From positions 27,028 through 91,027 of the forward strand of contig JASJPK010000013.1 of assembly GCA_031426735.1 (NCBI GenBank): DNA of 64,000 nt. Reading direction: 5' to 3'. The notes below the pieces were generated by a model. It ran no database searches, was not told the origin of the DNA, and was given only the letters and a program-made list of their open reading frames with translations. Positions 16,086-23,801 of the stretch are shown one piece after another (the first letter of the stretch is position 1; each line of letters begins with the position of its first letter). Both the position numbers and the translations under genes were made by a program. Source of the stretch: PFJX01 sp031426735 (GTDB lineage: Bacteria > Pseudomonadota > Gammaproteobacteria > Burkholderiales > Thiobacillaceae).

Positions 16086-16745
16086 ATGTGTGGCCGTTAC
16101 GCGATAGCGACTCCCCATTTCACGCGCATCGAGGAGGTGCTGGGCACCACATTCCTGGCTGTCCAGCCCCGATACAACATCGCGCCAACTCAAAATATCC
16201 CCATCATTCGCCAGACTGAGCACGGCTACGAACTGACGGAGTTACGCTGGGGACTCATCCCGTTCTGGTCCAAGAGTCCAAGCACGGAATACAGCACGTT
16301 CAACGCCAGGATCGAAACCGTCGCCACGAAGCCAGCTTTTCGTGGCCCATTTCGCACACGGCGCTGCTTGATCCCTGCTTCGGGACTCTACGAATGGAAA
16401 CAGGAAGGCGGCAAGAAGCAGCCTTACTTCATTACCAGCGAGGAAGATGGAGGCATCGCCATGGCCGGCCTGTGGGACGAATGGCGGGACAGCTCCGGCT
16501 TCACGCTGGCCAGTTGCACGATACTCGTGGGGCCGGCGAACGAACTGATTGCCCCCATCCACGACCGTTTGGCCATCATCCTTCCTGAAACTGCTTATGC
16601 CGCATGGCTCGACCCGAACACCAGCATCGAACAGGCCAGTGGTTTGTTACATCCCTACCCGGCTGATCAGATGCGATGCTGGCCGGTGTCAACGGCGGTC
16701 AACCAGGCGCGTAACAACACCCCTGAGTTGATCGAGCCGATCTGA
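16086..16745 (+). CDS. SRAP-domain protein (YedK/HMCES-like abasic-site shield)
   Basis: The 219-residue protein begins MCGRYA, so cysteine 2 becomes the N-terminal residue that forms the covalent crosslink to abasic sites in single-stranded DNA. Other family hallmarks are YNIAPTQ, ELRWGLIPFW, FNARIET, GLYEWK with the conserved glutamate near 105, and IHDRLAIIL with the conserved histidine. YedK and HMCES protect abasic sites during replication. Mobile elements frequently carry copies. It starts 24 bases after psiF. Confidence 0.93.
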   Translation: MCGRYAIATPHFTRIEEVLGTTFLAVQPRYNIAPTQNIPIIRQTEHGYELTELRWGLIPFWSKSPSTEYSTFNARIETVATKPAFRGPFRTRRCLIPASGLYEWKQEGGKKQPYFITSEEDGGIAMAGLWDEWRDSSGFTLASCTILVGPANELIAPIHDRLAIILPETAYAAWLDPNTSIEQASGLLHPYPADQMRCWPVSTAVNQARNNTPELIEPI

Positions 16746-16765
16746 ACTGGGCCCCTTCAACTACC

Positions 16766-17329
16766 ATGCCTTTCAATCTCACGTCTTCATTACTGCTGCA
16801 GTCTGGTCGTCTTGACCCCTGGCAGGCCGTGCTTGAGGACTACCATGTTGGTCAGGAGGTCAAAGTCACCGTCGTTGGCAGGATTGATTACGGCTTGTTG
16901 GTAGAACTGAGTGCTGGGGTCGTCGCCCTGCTTAAAAGAAGGGAAATCGACTGGGTCAGTATCGAACCGATGCAAGCACTACAGATTGGGGAAGAAGTTG
17001 ATGTCAGAATCATCGGCATCGACCCTGATCGGCAGCGGATGATTGTGTCACGCAGAGTTCTATTGCCGAACCCTCTCGACGCTTTTGTGAAAACCTCGCA
17101 GGTGGGGGCGGTTTACCTCGGTACGGTCAGGAAATGCAAAGCCTATGGCGCGTTCATAGAACTTTCACCGGGTGTGCAGGGCTTGCTACATAACAACAAA
17201 ATGACTGACCATGGCTTGGAACCTGCAGCAAAAATCGGTGACAACATTCGCGTTCGAGTTATCGGCATCGATCAAGAAAACCAGCGAATAGAACTTGATC
17301 TTGATGGGACGATGGCTGCCACTGAGTAG
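16766..17329 (+). CDS. Protein with two S1 RNA-binding domains
   Basis: The 187-residue protein has two S1 motifs: residues about 26-85 (GQEVKVTVVGRIDYGLLVEL...DVRIIGIDPDRQRMIVS) and 108-180 (GAVYLGTVRKCKAYGAFIEL...IRVRVIGIDQENQRIELDL). S1 domains bind RNA or single-stranded nucleic acid. The protein has no catalytic partner domain. It lies 20 bases after the SRAP gene in the same direction, probably in one transcript. Confidence 0.8.
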   Translation: MPFNLTSSLLLQSGRLDPWQAVLEDYHVGQEVKVTVVGRIDYGLLVELSAGVVALLKRREIDWVSIEPMQALQIGEEVDVRIIGIDPDRQRMIVSRRVLLPNPLDAFVKTSQVGAVYLGTVRKCKAYGAFIELSPGVQGLLHNNKMTDHGLEPAAKIGDNIRVRVIGIDQENQRIELDLDGTMAATE

Positions 17330-17537
17330 ATCGGGCCGATTCGTTCCGAAGTTCAATGACCAGAATTAGCTCGACATAAGTTATCTCAAACCTTATCGAC
17401 TGCCTGAAAATTGGCCGAGAAAAAATCGAGGAGCTTCAACGAAATGACGATTGAATGTTAAAAGTGGTGCGTTCGTTGCCTATGGTTAGGATTAAAGAGC
17501 AGTCCGTAGCCTACTGTATAGGGCAGCGAAACCTAGA

Positions 17538-18011
17538 CTAGACCCAAAAAGCCTGCCACCACAAATCAAGATAGCGGTTAGCGTATGCCTCCTCCAATGC
17601 ATCGATTAATGCTTCAGTACGTAACGAAATATCGTTAAGCAGGCGACTGTTTGCCGATTGGGTACCGAACGCAGTCGGATCAAAGTTCTTCAGCGTGATG
17701 CTGCGTCGAAACTGGGTTACATGCTTGGGTTCAATAGCCAGAATAGATAACGGCTTTCGGGCAATGGCAGAGCTTACCCGTTCAATATCAGCCACAAGCG
17801 AACGAGCATCATCCTGGCTGTAATTTGACGCCTGATGAAAGGAGATTGATCGACACTCAATTTCCAATATTCGCTCAACCAACTTGGATTTAAGCTCCCG
17901 AATTTCTTTCTGGCGCTCTCGTGTCAGGGTGAGGTAATGAACAGTCATCCATCCCGCAACAATTAGCATCCATGTGATGATCTGTGTCACCAATTGAGAT
18001 CCTTGAAACAC
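17538..18011 (-). CDS. Membrane-anchored coiled-coil protein, third gene of the GHKL trio
   Basis: The 157-residue protein starts with a GTG that shares its G with the preceding TAG stop. One transmembrane helix (residues about 8-27, VTQIITWMLIVAGWMTVHYL) is followed by a charged coiled-coil (RERQKEIRELKSKLVERIL) and a soluble tail. The topology suggests a short outer face and a long cytoplasmic domain. The family is unknown. The coupling to the STAS-like and ATPase genes suggests it is the membrane output or anchor of that module. Confidence 0.6.
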   Translation of the reverse strand: MFQGSQLVTQIITWMLIVAGWMTVHYLTLTRERQKEIRELKSKLVERILEIECRSISFHQASNYSQDDARSLVADIERVSSAIARKPLSILAIEPKHVTQFRRSITLKNFDPTAFGTQSANSRLLNDISLRTEALIDALEEAYANRYLDLWWQAFWV

Positions 18012-18340
18012 TACTCGTCCACTAAGGACTCGTTACCGTGCTCAATGTACTCTTCGATTTCCTCTACAAGACTTTGATCAGAAGACTTTAGGGTGATCAA
18101 TTGGCGGATTTTATCCGGCGAAAACCCATTTCGAACAAGGCCACCGAAAGCCTCCTCCAAGAACGAGGAACCGTAGCCACGAACGCCGTCCAGTTCCACA
18201 GCAATCAACTCTCCAGTCTTCAGTGCTGGGATAAGGATGCCATCACGGAATGCAGCTCCACTGTAGGGACCATCTTCGACATAGCGTCCCGCAGGGTAAC
18301 GCGAAAAGTCCCTCGCCACGTTAATAACACGTGCGGGCAT
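18011..18340 (-). CDS. STAS-like domain protein (DUF4325 type)
   Basis: Translation is taken from the ATG whose A is the last base of the ATPase stop (TAATG), giving 109 residues. The sequence YPAGRYVEDGPYSGAAFRDG, then IAVELDGVRGYGSSFLEEAFGGLVR, matches the STAS-like DUF4325 pattern that I know is often encoded beside GHKL ATPases. By analogy with anti-sigma/anti-anti-sigma pairs, it may bind the ATPase and change state with its nucleotide. That is inference. Confidence 0.75.
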   Translation of the reverse strand: MPARVINVARDFSRYPAGRYVEDGPYSGAAFRDGILIPALKTGELIAVELDGVRGYGSSFLEEAFGGLVRNGFSPDKIRQLITLKSSDQSLVEEIEEYIEHGNESLVDE

Positions 18341-19377
18341 TAGAACAACTCCTGTTGAATGATGGGTACTCTCCAATGAATCAAGGTACCCATAATGCTT
18401 TCGGAAAAGTCTTTGAGCGTAACTTTGCCATCGATGAAATTATAGCAGCCACGGTTGCTGAAGATTTGTAGTGCCCCGCCCTGCATGTCCTGGACGGCTT
18501 CAAGCAGCTGTTTCAGCCCTTTCCCGCGATATCGCTTTCCTGTCCTCGATACCGAGTCTTCCACAGCCTTTTCGATAATGCTGCTGTCACTGCCAGCCTT
18601 GCCTGCCGACATGATGCGCTGCCAGATGCCAGGTTTTTTCGTTGGGAGGGTATTTGGTATGCCTACGCCAAGATCGCAGAACACAACGGTCAGAAATCCA
18701 TCTTTCTCTTGAGAGAACATCCACCAGTTTTTCTGGACATCTTGATACGCCATGCCATCCGATCGGACTCCGATGTAGGCGTGGTGATGACAATTGGTCA
18801 TGGCTTCAGTTATCCCTCGAAACAGACTGCCAAGAAGAGTATCGGCGACTCTTCCTTCGTACGACCCAAGGATGTTTTCGTACTTTTGCCCCTCTACCTG
18901 ATGCCCCGATGCATAACGCCAATGAATGACATCGGAGAATGAAGGATTGATCCGCTTGTGGTAATGCATTAGGTCAAAAGCACCAATTTGCTTCAGAACC
19001 TGTGCGACCTTTACATTGCGTGGAGGTTTGCAGCGAAGGGGCATTGTCCCACCCAGCAATTTTTTGCAGCGATGGAGTTCCGCGAGGAACAAGAGCGTCC
19101 CTCCCGACCACATCCTTGCGGTCACCTTGAAATCCAGTAGCACCTTCGCCTTTTTGACTACAAGAAGTTGCCGGAGTTTGTCGAGAAAAGTAAGTAACTC
19201 ATGCCTGTAGCTGTTGGCGGAAAGCTCAAAGAACTGTGGTGCATGCAATACTTTGAATCCGACCAGGCTGTCCGAGTTTCGCGACGACTTCTGAACAGCT
19301 TTTTTCCACTTGCGCCGTATGTTGCGTCTGGCACGTCGCGAGAGGTAGAGCTTTCTTTTAAGACTCAACCTTTTCAC
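18340..19377 (-). CDS. GHKL-type ATPase without histidine-kinase region
   Basis: The 345-residue protein begins with a very basic segment (residues 1-33), then a STAS-like alpha/beta region (about 40-140) and a C-terminal GHKL ATPase fold: N box E191-N195-H199, the DLGVGIP motif with D235, G237 and G239, and the G2 motif RGKGL near 284-288. There is no H-box or dimerisation/phosphotransfer domain, so it is not a normal sensor kinase. It is the first gene of three joined by one-base overlaps (TAATG and TAGTG). GHKL ATPases switch by ATP-dependent dimerisation, as in MORC, Hsp90 or SpoIIAB. The target is unknown. Confidence 0.75.
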   Translation of the reverse strand: MKRLSLKRKLYLSRRARRNIRRKWKKAVQKSSRNSDSLVGFKVLHAPQFFELSANSYRHELLTFLDKLRQLLVVKKAKVLLDFKVTARMWSGGTLLFLAELHRCKKLLGGTMPLRCKPPRNVKVAQVLKQIGAFDLMHYHKRINPSFSDVIHWRYASGHQVEGQKYENILGSYEGRVADTLLGSLFRGITEAMTNCHHHAYIGVRSDGMAYQDVQKNWWMFSQEKDGFLTVVFCDLGVGIPNTLPTKKPGIWQRIMSAGKAGSDSSIIEKAVEDSVSRTGKRYRGKGLKQLLEAVQDMQGGALQIFSNRGCYNFIDGKVTLKDFSESIMGTLIHWRVPIIQQELF

Positions 19378-19817
19378 TAATCCTCTCCTGCTCCCTGACG
19401 ATGAATTTATCGTTTTCGCATTATCCGTGAACGGCTTCGGATTACGAAATTTTGAGAAAATTAGACTGAAAAATCGTCCATCACTGGTGTGAAGTGGCAG
19501 GTGAAATACGGGTTTTTAGGTATCGATAATTGAATGTTATCGTTTGTCAAATCGAGGGGTAACGGCTGTTGCGGCGGCGTAAATCTGTAGAAATTAGGCG
19601 GCAGATGATGGCGGCGTGAGCTTTCTGTCAGGCTTTCAAGGGATAGGGCGGCAATAGACTGATTGCTGCCTGATAACAACGGCAGACCCGGTGGTCGGTC
19701 CACTCGGTTTGCTGCAGTTCGACTTCAGTTTTCTGCATGTCGGCAGCCGGCCCCTTGTTGCCATTAGGACTGACGGCGGCAGACGTTCAACCTGCAAAGT
19801 CAAATCCATGTTGGATG
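19378..19817. other. Intergenic region, nothing recognised
   Basis: These 440 bases lie upstream of the GHKL operon and downstream of the ECT-nuclease gene. Open frames are short and have no family resemblance. TATCGATAATTGAATGTTAT near 19520 is AT-rich and could hold the GHKL promoter. Confidence 0.35.
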
Positions 19818-21185
19818 CTACGTTAACCCTATGTTGGATGGAAATCCTCGCGAAAGCTTTTCCATGGCGGACTGAACCAGAGCATCCGGATCGTGAGGCA
19901 ACCGCACTCGATCAAAGGCCGCTGCCAAATCCTCTCCCGTAACAAGAATCGTACTGAAGGTTCTCAGTTCATCCGCTTGAGCCGCAATCTGGTTCCTTGG
20001 TTGGCGGCATATAAGAACCGAAGTCACTTGGGCCGGATGACCGGCCGCAGTCAATTGTTTCGTCAGCGCGCCACGTCTGTCCACGAGCTTGCCAAGCTTT
20101 ACAGAAAAGTCTGCGATTCTCATCGTACATTCGACAAGGATCAACTTACCGTCCGGCGTTGTAACGATTAGGTCAGGCGCATCGGTTTCAAGTTGCACCG
20201 ATGGCGTGAAACCGAGAAGAAAGAGCAAAGCCGCGACGCCATGCTCAAAGCGATTCGAGTCCTGAGAATCAAGGACCGACTCCCGAATCCTTCGCAAGTC
20301 CTTGTCAAAGTGTTGGACAGCGACCCACCGGTTATTGCGCGCCTTGGCTGTATCAATGAACCATTGGCGTTGAACGGTCATGTCCTCGATCATCAACATG
20401 GCTAGAATGCTGTCTGCCTGTGCAAGCATTACCTGCGCGACGCCCACCCGTCGGCCATCCTTCACTCGGCCCCACTTGATCAGCTCTCCAATCTGCCGGC
20501 GTCCATCCAACCCATCACCTGGGGCAGCCCGCACCGCAAGACCGACGCGTCGAACGTCGAACTTGGGATGTGCATGGAGAGTCAAGGTTAGGGTGTCTGC
20601 GTCTAGCCGGCATTCCTTGAATATCAGGACCACCGGAGGTTCCACCCGGATATTGATGGAGGGCGAATTAACTTTCGTTCCCGGATCGCCAAGGCCCAGC
20701 CAAGCTGCGGCGTCTTCTACGCCATCGAAGGGGGGCTGCGCTTTCCGTAGGGCGTTCTGGATTGCTGCATATTCAATTCCGCCCGGGAAGGGCCTCATCT
20801 CACCAGAAACTTGGAGATGGAGATCGGCAAACCACCGTTCCCGGTAGACCATTTCCGACCAGTAGTCGACGGACTTTTGAAACCTGACCTTTGCGATACC
20901 GTCTTCGATTGCGAGTTCGCCAGCAGTTGCCCGATGGAGCAAACTCATTAGTTCCGATTTCTTTAGTCCTGGCCGATTGATTTGCCCCACGACTAAACGT
21001 CCGGTATTGATATGAAAACTGAAATCCCGCAGCGGAGGTAGCGGATTCAGATGAACCAATGCGTCCCATATCGCCAATTCTCGATCCTTGATATACGCCA
21101 AGTATCGAATGTCGATTGTGTACCCTTCGCAAACCCATTTATCGGCCGCGTGCAGGAAGGTTTGCAATATGTCTTCGTTATCCAT
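19818..21185 (-). CDS. Large hypothetical protein with C-terminal PD-(D/E)XK fold (ECT form)
   Basis: The ATG at 21185 gives 455 residues; a TTG 27 bases earlier is possible. The last 150 residues carry a restriction-endonuclease-like core: NRFEHGVAALLFLLGF (helix with E), DAPDLIV (catalytic D) and LILVECTMR, where ECT replaces ExK. Later QPRNQ and LVTGEDL fit the end of such a fold. The first 300 residues are beta-rich and unrecognised. A threonine in place of the lysine occurs in some nuclease subgroups (as in Mrr/RecB-like relatives) and may alter activity. The protein is encoded alone. Confidence 0.55.
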   Translation of the reverse strand: MDNEDILQTFLHAADKWVCEGYTIDIRYLAYIKDRELAIWDALVHLNPLPPLRDFSFHINTGRLVVGQINRPGLKKSELMSLLHRATAGELAIEDGIAKVRFQKSVDYWSEMVYRERWFADLHLQVSGEMRPFPGGIEYAAIQNALRKAQPPFDGVEDAAAWLGLGDPGTKVNSPSINIRVEPPVVLIFKECRLDADTLTLTLHAHPKFDVRRVGLAVRAAPGDGLDGRRQIGELIKWGRVKDGRRVGVAQVMLAQADSILAMLMIEDMTVQRQWFIDTAKARNNRWVAVQHFDKDLRRIRESVLDSQDSNRFEHGVAALLFLLGFTPSVQLETDAPDLIVTTPDGKLILVECTMRIADFSVKLGKLVDRRGALTKQLTAAGHPAQVTSVLICRQPRNQIAAQADELRTFSTILVTGEDLAAAFDRVRLPHDPDALVQSAMEKLSRGFPSNIGLT

Positions 21186-21518
21186 TAGGTAAAGCCATCC
21201 TCGACCGAACAATAGGTGCCTGTCGGCATACCATTACTTGGAACGCCGACTAACCGAATGCGAACCACATCAACCAGCACTACTAAACGACCGTGAAACG
21301 GCTCGCTGATTGGCGGGCATAATCGCATAGCATGGGAATGTCTGCATTCAGGACATTGGGGTAATTTCAGCTTCTGGCCGGGTCCCGGCCCCCCATTTGT
21401 ATCATGACCTACCCGCTGGAACGACTGGTGGATTCAGTAAGCCGCCGCTCAGAGTCTCGCTACTTCATACCAGCAAATGGTTACACTGAATAGGATTAGT
21501 TAGCATGGGATGTAACAG
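21186..21518. other. Intergenic region with a GC-rich palindrome
   Basis: No gene is seen in these 333 bases. GGCCGGGTCCCGGCC near 21376-21390 is a perfect short palindrome. The rest has no convincing terminator or promoter. Confidence 0.35.
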
Positions 21519-21977
21519 CTAATTCAGCTGTCCATAGCAGCTATCCGAGACTTCCCCACTAATGCGGTTGCCGCAGCTATCGTAAACAGACCCTCGCTCA
21601 AATCTAGTCTGTAGATCAAAGTCTCCCTGCTTATGCTTGAGGCCTTTTTCGAGCATGCTATTTACAGAAGCCGTATGACTCAGAATTCCTAGAGCAGCTT
21701 TCAACCGGATTGAAGCCGGCTCGGCCAGGTTGCACATTGTTTCTTGCAATGTCTCTACGGCTGTGAGGGTGGCCGCATTCATCATGCGGGCGATCTCCTC
21801 TAATCCGGAGGTAGTGATTGCTCTGAGTTTGGCGTCGAAGTGCGGGAGCCTTTTCCATCTCCAAAGAGTCATGGTTGTAATTTCTAGCCTCTCGGCAACT
21901 TGGTTTTCTGGTATGCCAACCGATAGAAGCTGGATTGCGTTTAGTTGTCTTGGCTTTAATTCATTATGCTTTTTCAT
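21519..21977 (-). CDS. HTH protein resembling phage terminase small subunit
   Basis: The ATG at 21977 is preceded by AAGGA at a good distance, giving 152 residues. The N-terminal half has an HTH (KPRQLNAIQLLSVGIPENQ, then AERLEITTMTLWRWKRLP) followed by KLRAITTSGLEEIARMMNAA, the layout of terminase-small-subunit-like or phBC6A51-type HTH proteins. No large terminase subunit is present. It is the third gene after alpA and the HNH/AP2-like gene. In satellites such proteins can bind pac or replication sites. The role here is unknown. Confidence 0.6.
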   Translation of the reverse strand: MKKHNELKPRQLNAIQLLSVGIPENQVAERLEITTMTLWRWKRLPHFDAKLRAITTSGLEEIARMMNAATLTAVETLQETMCNLAEPASIRLKAALGILSHTASVNSMLEKGLKHKQGDFDLQTRFERGSVYDSCGNRISGEVSDSCYGQLN

Positions 21978-22125
21978 CGGAATCCTTATCAAGGCATAAC
22001 AATATTTAACATTTTATTTATTATTAATTCCTTGCGCAATCGGCTTTTTTCGTTGCTATTGAAAGTGCAAGGTATCAGGTAGATGTGTTTGTCAATTTGA
22101 AAAAGCTAAATGCAATAATCTGCAG

Positions 22126-23211
22126 TTAAAGTTTGCCTGGTTTGTAGTGCGTGTATTTGCTTAAAGAGTTTTGAACCCATTCTGGCAATTGAAACTGTCC
22201 ATAAAGCATTAGGTTGTAATTTCCAGCTAATTTTTTGCGGGCATCCTGATGAATATGCAACCAAAAGCGATACGCTTTACCAAGATACTGAGATAGTTTT
22301 TCTTCTTCTACGGAAGGTGGGCCATATTCAGGCGGTGTCAGTTCCAATGCTGCTCTATTCGAGAAGATTTCAGCCATGTGTTCCGAATGCCGCTTCATAA
22401 AATCGAGGCGTTTCTCACCGTTCCAATGGTATTTTTGATAATGCATTTCAAGTAACTCCTTGTGCTCTGGTGGCCAAGGGGTGTAGTCGAATGGATTCCT
22501 TGATTTACTGGGACTGGCGGAGCTTAAATTGTGGGGAGTTGATCTAACCCCTTCGATAATTTCCTCGTCTGACCAACCCTTATTTCTTCTTGCTCTGAGG
22601 GTGTTGTGGTTTACATTGCACAGTTCTGCCCACTCAGCCAAGGGCTTGGTTTCACCGTGATAAGTAAGAAAAATTGTGTTGGTACGGTTTCGAGATTGAG
22701 TGGTTTTGCTTGCCCAGCGTACATTCTCCGGAGAGTAAGGGCCTTTAGGATCAATCCTATCTATGCTCCATGTCGGTTCGGGGCGAGGACCAACGATGTA
22801 CAAGAAATCTGCAAATTTCTCGAAAGCAGGGTCCAGCACGATGGCAGGCTCTCCTGTCTCGGGATCAACCTTGCAACGCTGCTTCATGTCATCCCAGTTC
22901 TTGTAGGTTTTAGGATGAAGCTTCTTAAGTTCAGTAGCATTGATCAAGCCTGCTCTGAACTGAATTACGTCATTCCTTGCTTGCTGTTGCTGTTGCTGTT
23001 GCTGTTGCTGATGCTCAAGTGATATTTCCGGTGTAAGTGTTTCCGTGTTTGTTGTACTTCCTTCCTTAGGAAGTGAATGCACAAATTGTTCGGAATTATT
23101 CAACAATAGTATGTTGGTTTTTATTATGCGCTGACCGGGAGTATCGCTTTTGACAAGATGCAGTTTTGGACTGCTCACGCTGTTCGGGCTGCTACAGATG
23201 GATGGTTTCAT
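22126..23211 (-). CDS. HNH/AP2-like DNA-binding protein with a poly-glutamine run
   Basis: The 361-residue protein has a low-complexity N-terminus ending in ten consecutive glutamines (residues about 68-77). The middle (YKNWDDMKQRC, then GPRPEPTWSIDRIDPKGPYS and NVRWASKTTQSRNRTN) follows the pattern of phage HNH/AP2 proteins, in which W..MK.RC, F.DF, SIDRID..G.Y and N.RWA...Q..NR recur. Directly after comes LTYHGETKPLAEWAELCNV, an HTH that usually accompanies it. The classic HNH cysteines and histidine are lacking, so binding rather than cutting may be retained. It follows alpA on the same strand by 42 bases. Confidence 0.6.
   Translation of the reverse strand: MKPSICSSPNSVSSPKLHLVKSDTPGQRIIKTNILLLNNSEQFVHSLPKEGSTTNTETLTPEISLEHQQQQQQQQQQARNDVIQFRAGLINATELKKLHPKTYKNWDDMKQRCKVDPETGEPAIVLDPAFEKFADFLYIVGPRPEPTWSIDRIDPKGPYSPENVRWASKTTQSRNRTNTIFLTYHGETKPLAEWAELCNVNHNTLRARRNKGWSDEEIIEGVRSTPHNLSSASPSKSRNPFDYTPWPPEHKELLEMHYQKYHWNGEKRLDFMKRHSEHMAEIFSNRAALELTPPEYGPPSVEEEKLSQYLGKAYRFWLHIHQDARKKLAGNYNLMLYGQFQLPEWVQNSLSKYTHYKPGKL
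22981..23010. repeat. Five-copy hexanucleotide tandem repeat (TTGCTG) encoding poly-Q
   Basis: TTGCTG is repeated five times without a mismatch. In the reverse-strand gene at 22126-23211 each unit encodes two glutamines. The uninterrupted array is a candidate for length variation by replication slippage, which would add or remove glutamine pairs without shifting the frame. Confidence 0.85.
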
Positions 23212-23253
23212 TTTATCTGCTTCCTAGATGAAATATTTATAAGAAAGTTCTAT

Positions 23254-23526
23254 CTAGCTATCTAGGTACTCTTTAATAGTCAGAGTATTCCAATAGAGGA
23301 GACCTCCATCTTTGCCGTCAGGTTTGGGGAAGGTTCCGCTGTGCATCCTGGCGTAAAGAGTGGAATGTGAGATTCCAACAAGCGCAAGGACATGGGCACT
23401 GCGTAGTCTTCCGGGACCATTCAAATCAATGACAGGCATTCGTGGGATGACGTGCCCGCGTTGTCGAGTTATGTTATTCGGTTGGGCGTTCGCGGGCCCA
23501 TGATGTATTTTGACGGTAATAGGCAT
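23254..23526 (-). CDS. alpA: AlpA-family regulator
   Basis: An AAGGAGG ribosome site six bases before the ATG at 23526 fixes the start and gives 90 residues. The C-terminal half (LRSAHVLALVGISHSTLYAR, HSGTFPKP, then LYWNTLTIKEYLD) is the MerR-like winged HTH of AlpA and of prophage excisionase regulators. AlpA-type proteins activate integrase or act as recombination directionality factors in P4-like satellites. It lies downstream of the integrase with a long inverted repeat in its leader. Confidence 0.85.
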   Translation of the reverse strand: MPITVKIHHGPANAQPNNITRQRGHVIPRMPVIDLNGPGRLRSAHVLALVGISHSTLYARMHSGTFPKPDGKDGGLLYWNTLTIKEYLDS

Positions 23527-23551
23527 AACCAGCCTCCTTAAGCGGAAAGTA

Positions 23552-23633
23552 AAAAAGGCCGTTTGGTGAACACCAATACAATGAAGCCAATCGGCCAGCC
23601 ATTTATATTGACAGTCCACCAAACGGCCTTTTT
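23552..23633 (-). terminator. Long inverted repeat between integrase and alpA
   Basis: The 17-base arms 23552-23568 and 23617-23633 are perfect inverted repeats (AAAAAGGCCGTTTGGTG and its complement) around a 48-base loop. On the reverse strand the stem ends in a run of T, so it can stop transcripts leaving the integrase gene. It is also the 5' leader of alpA, ending about 25 bases before its ATG, so it may set how much read-through reaches alpA. Confidence 0.65.
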
Positions 23634-23801
23634 ATTTAGAGGCCGCCTTGCTACTCGTAGGTAGCTACTTCAGGCTATGTCTTATCCAGTCATGAAGACA
23701 AATGTTGTCTTTTCGATGTTTCCAATGCTATCCAGATAAGTCCGCATGGTCAACAATCGTACCATATTAAATAATTTGTCAAACAACAAAGCCCGCTAAA
23801 G

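Noticed and set aside
19461..19703. An 80-codon reverse frame upstream of the GHKL operon.
   Set aside because: It has low-complexity sequence and no recognisable domain.
22981..23010. A possible CRISPR-like array.
   Set aside because: It is a hexanucleotide coding repeat with no spacers.
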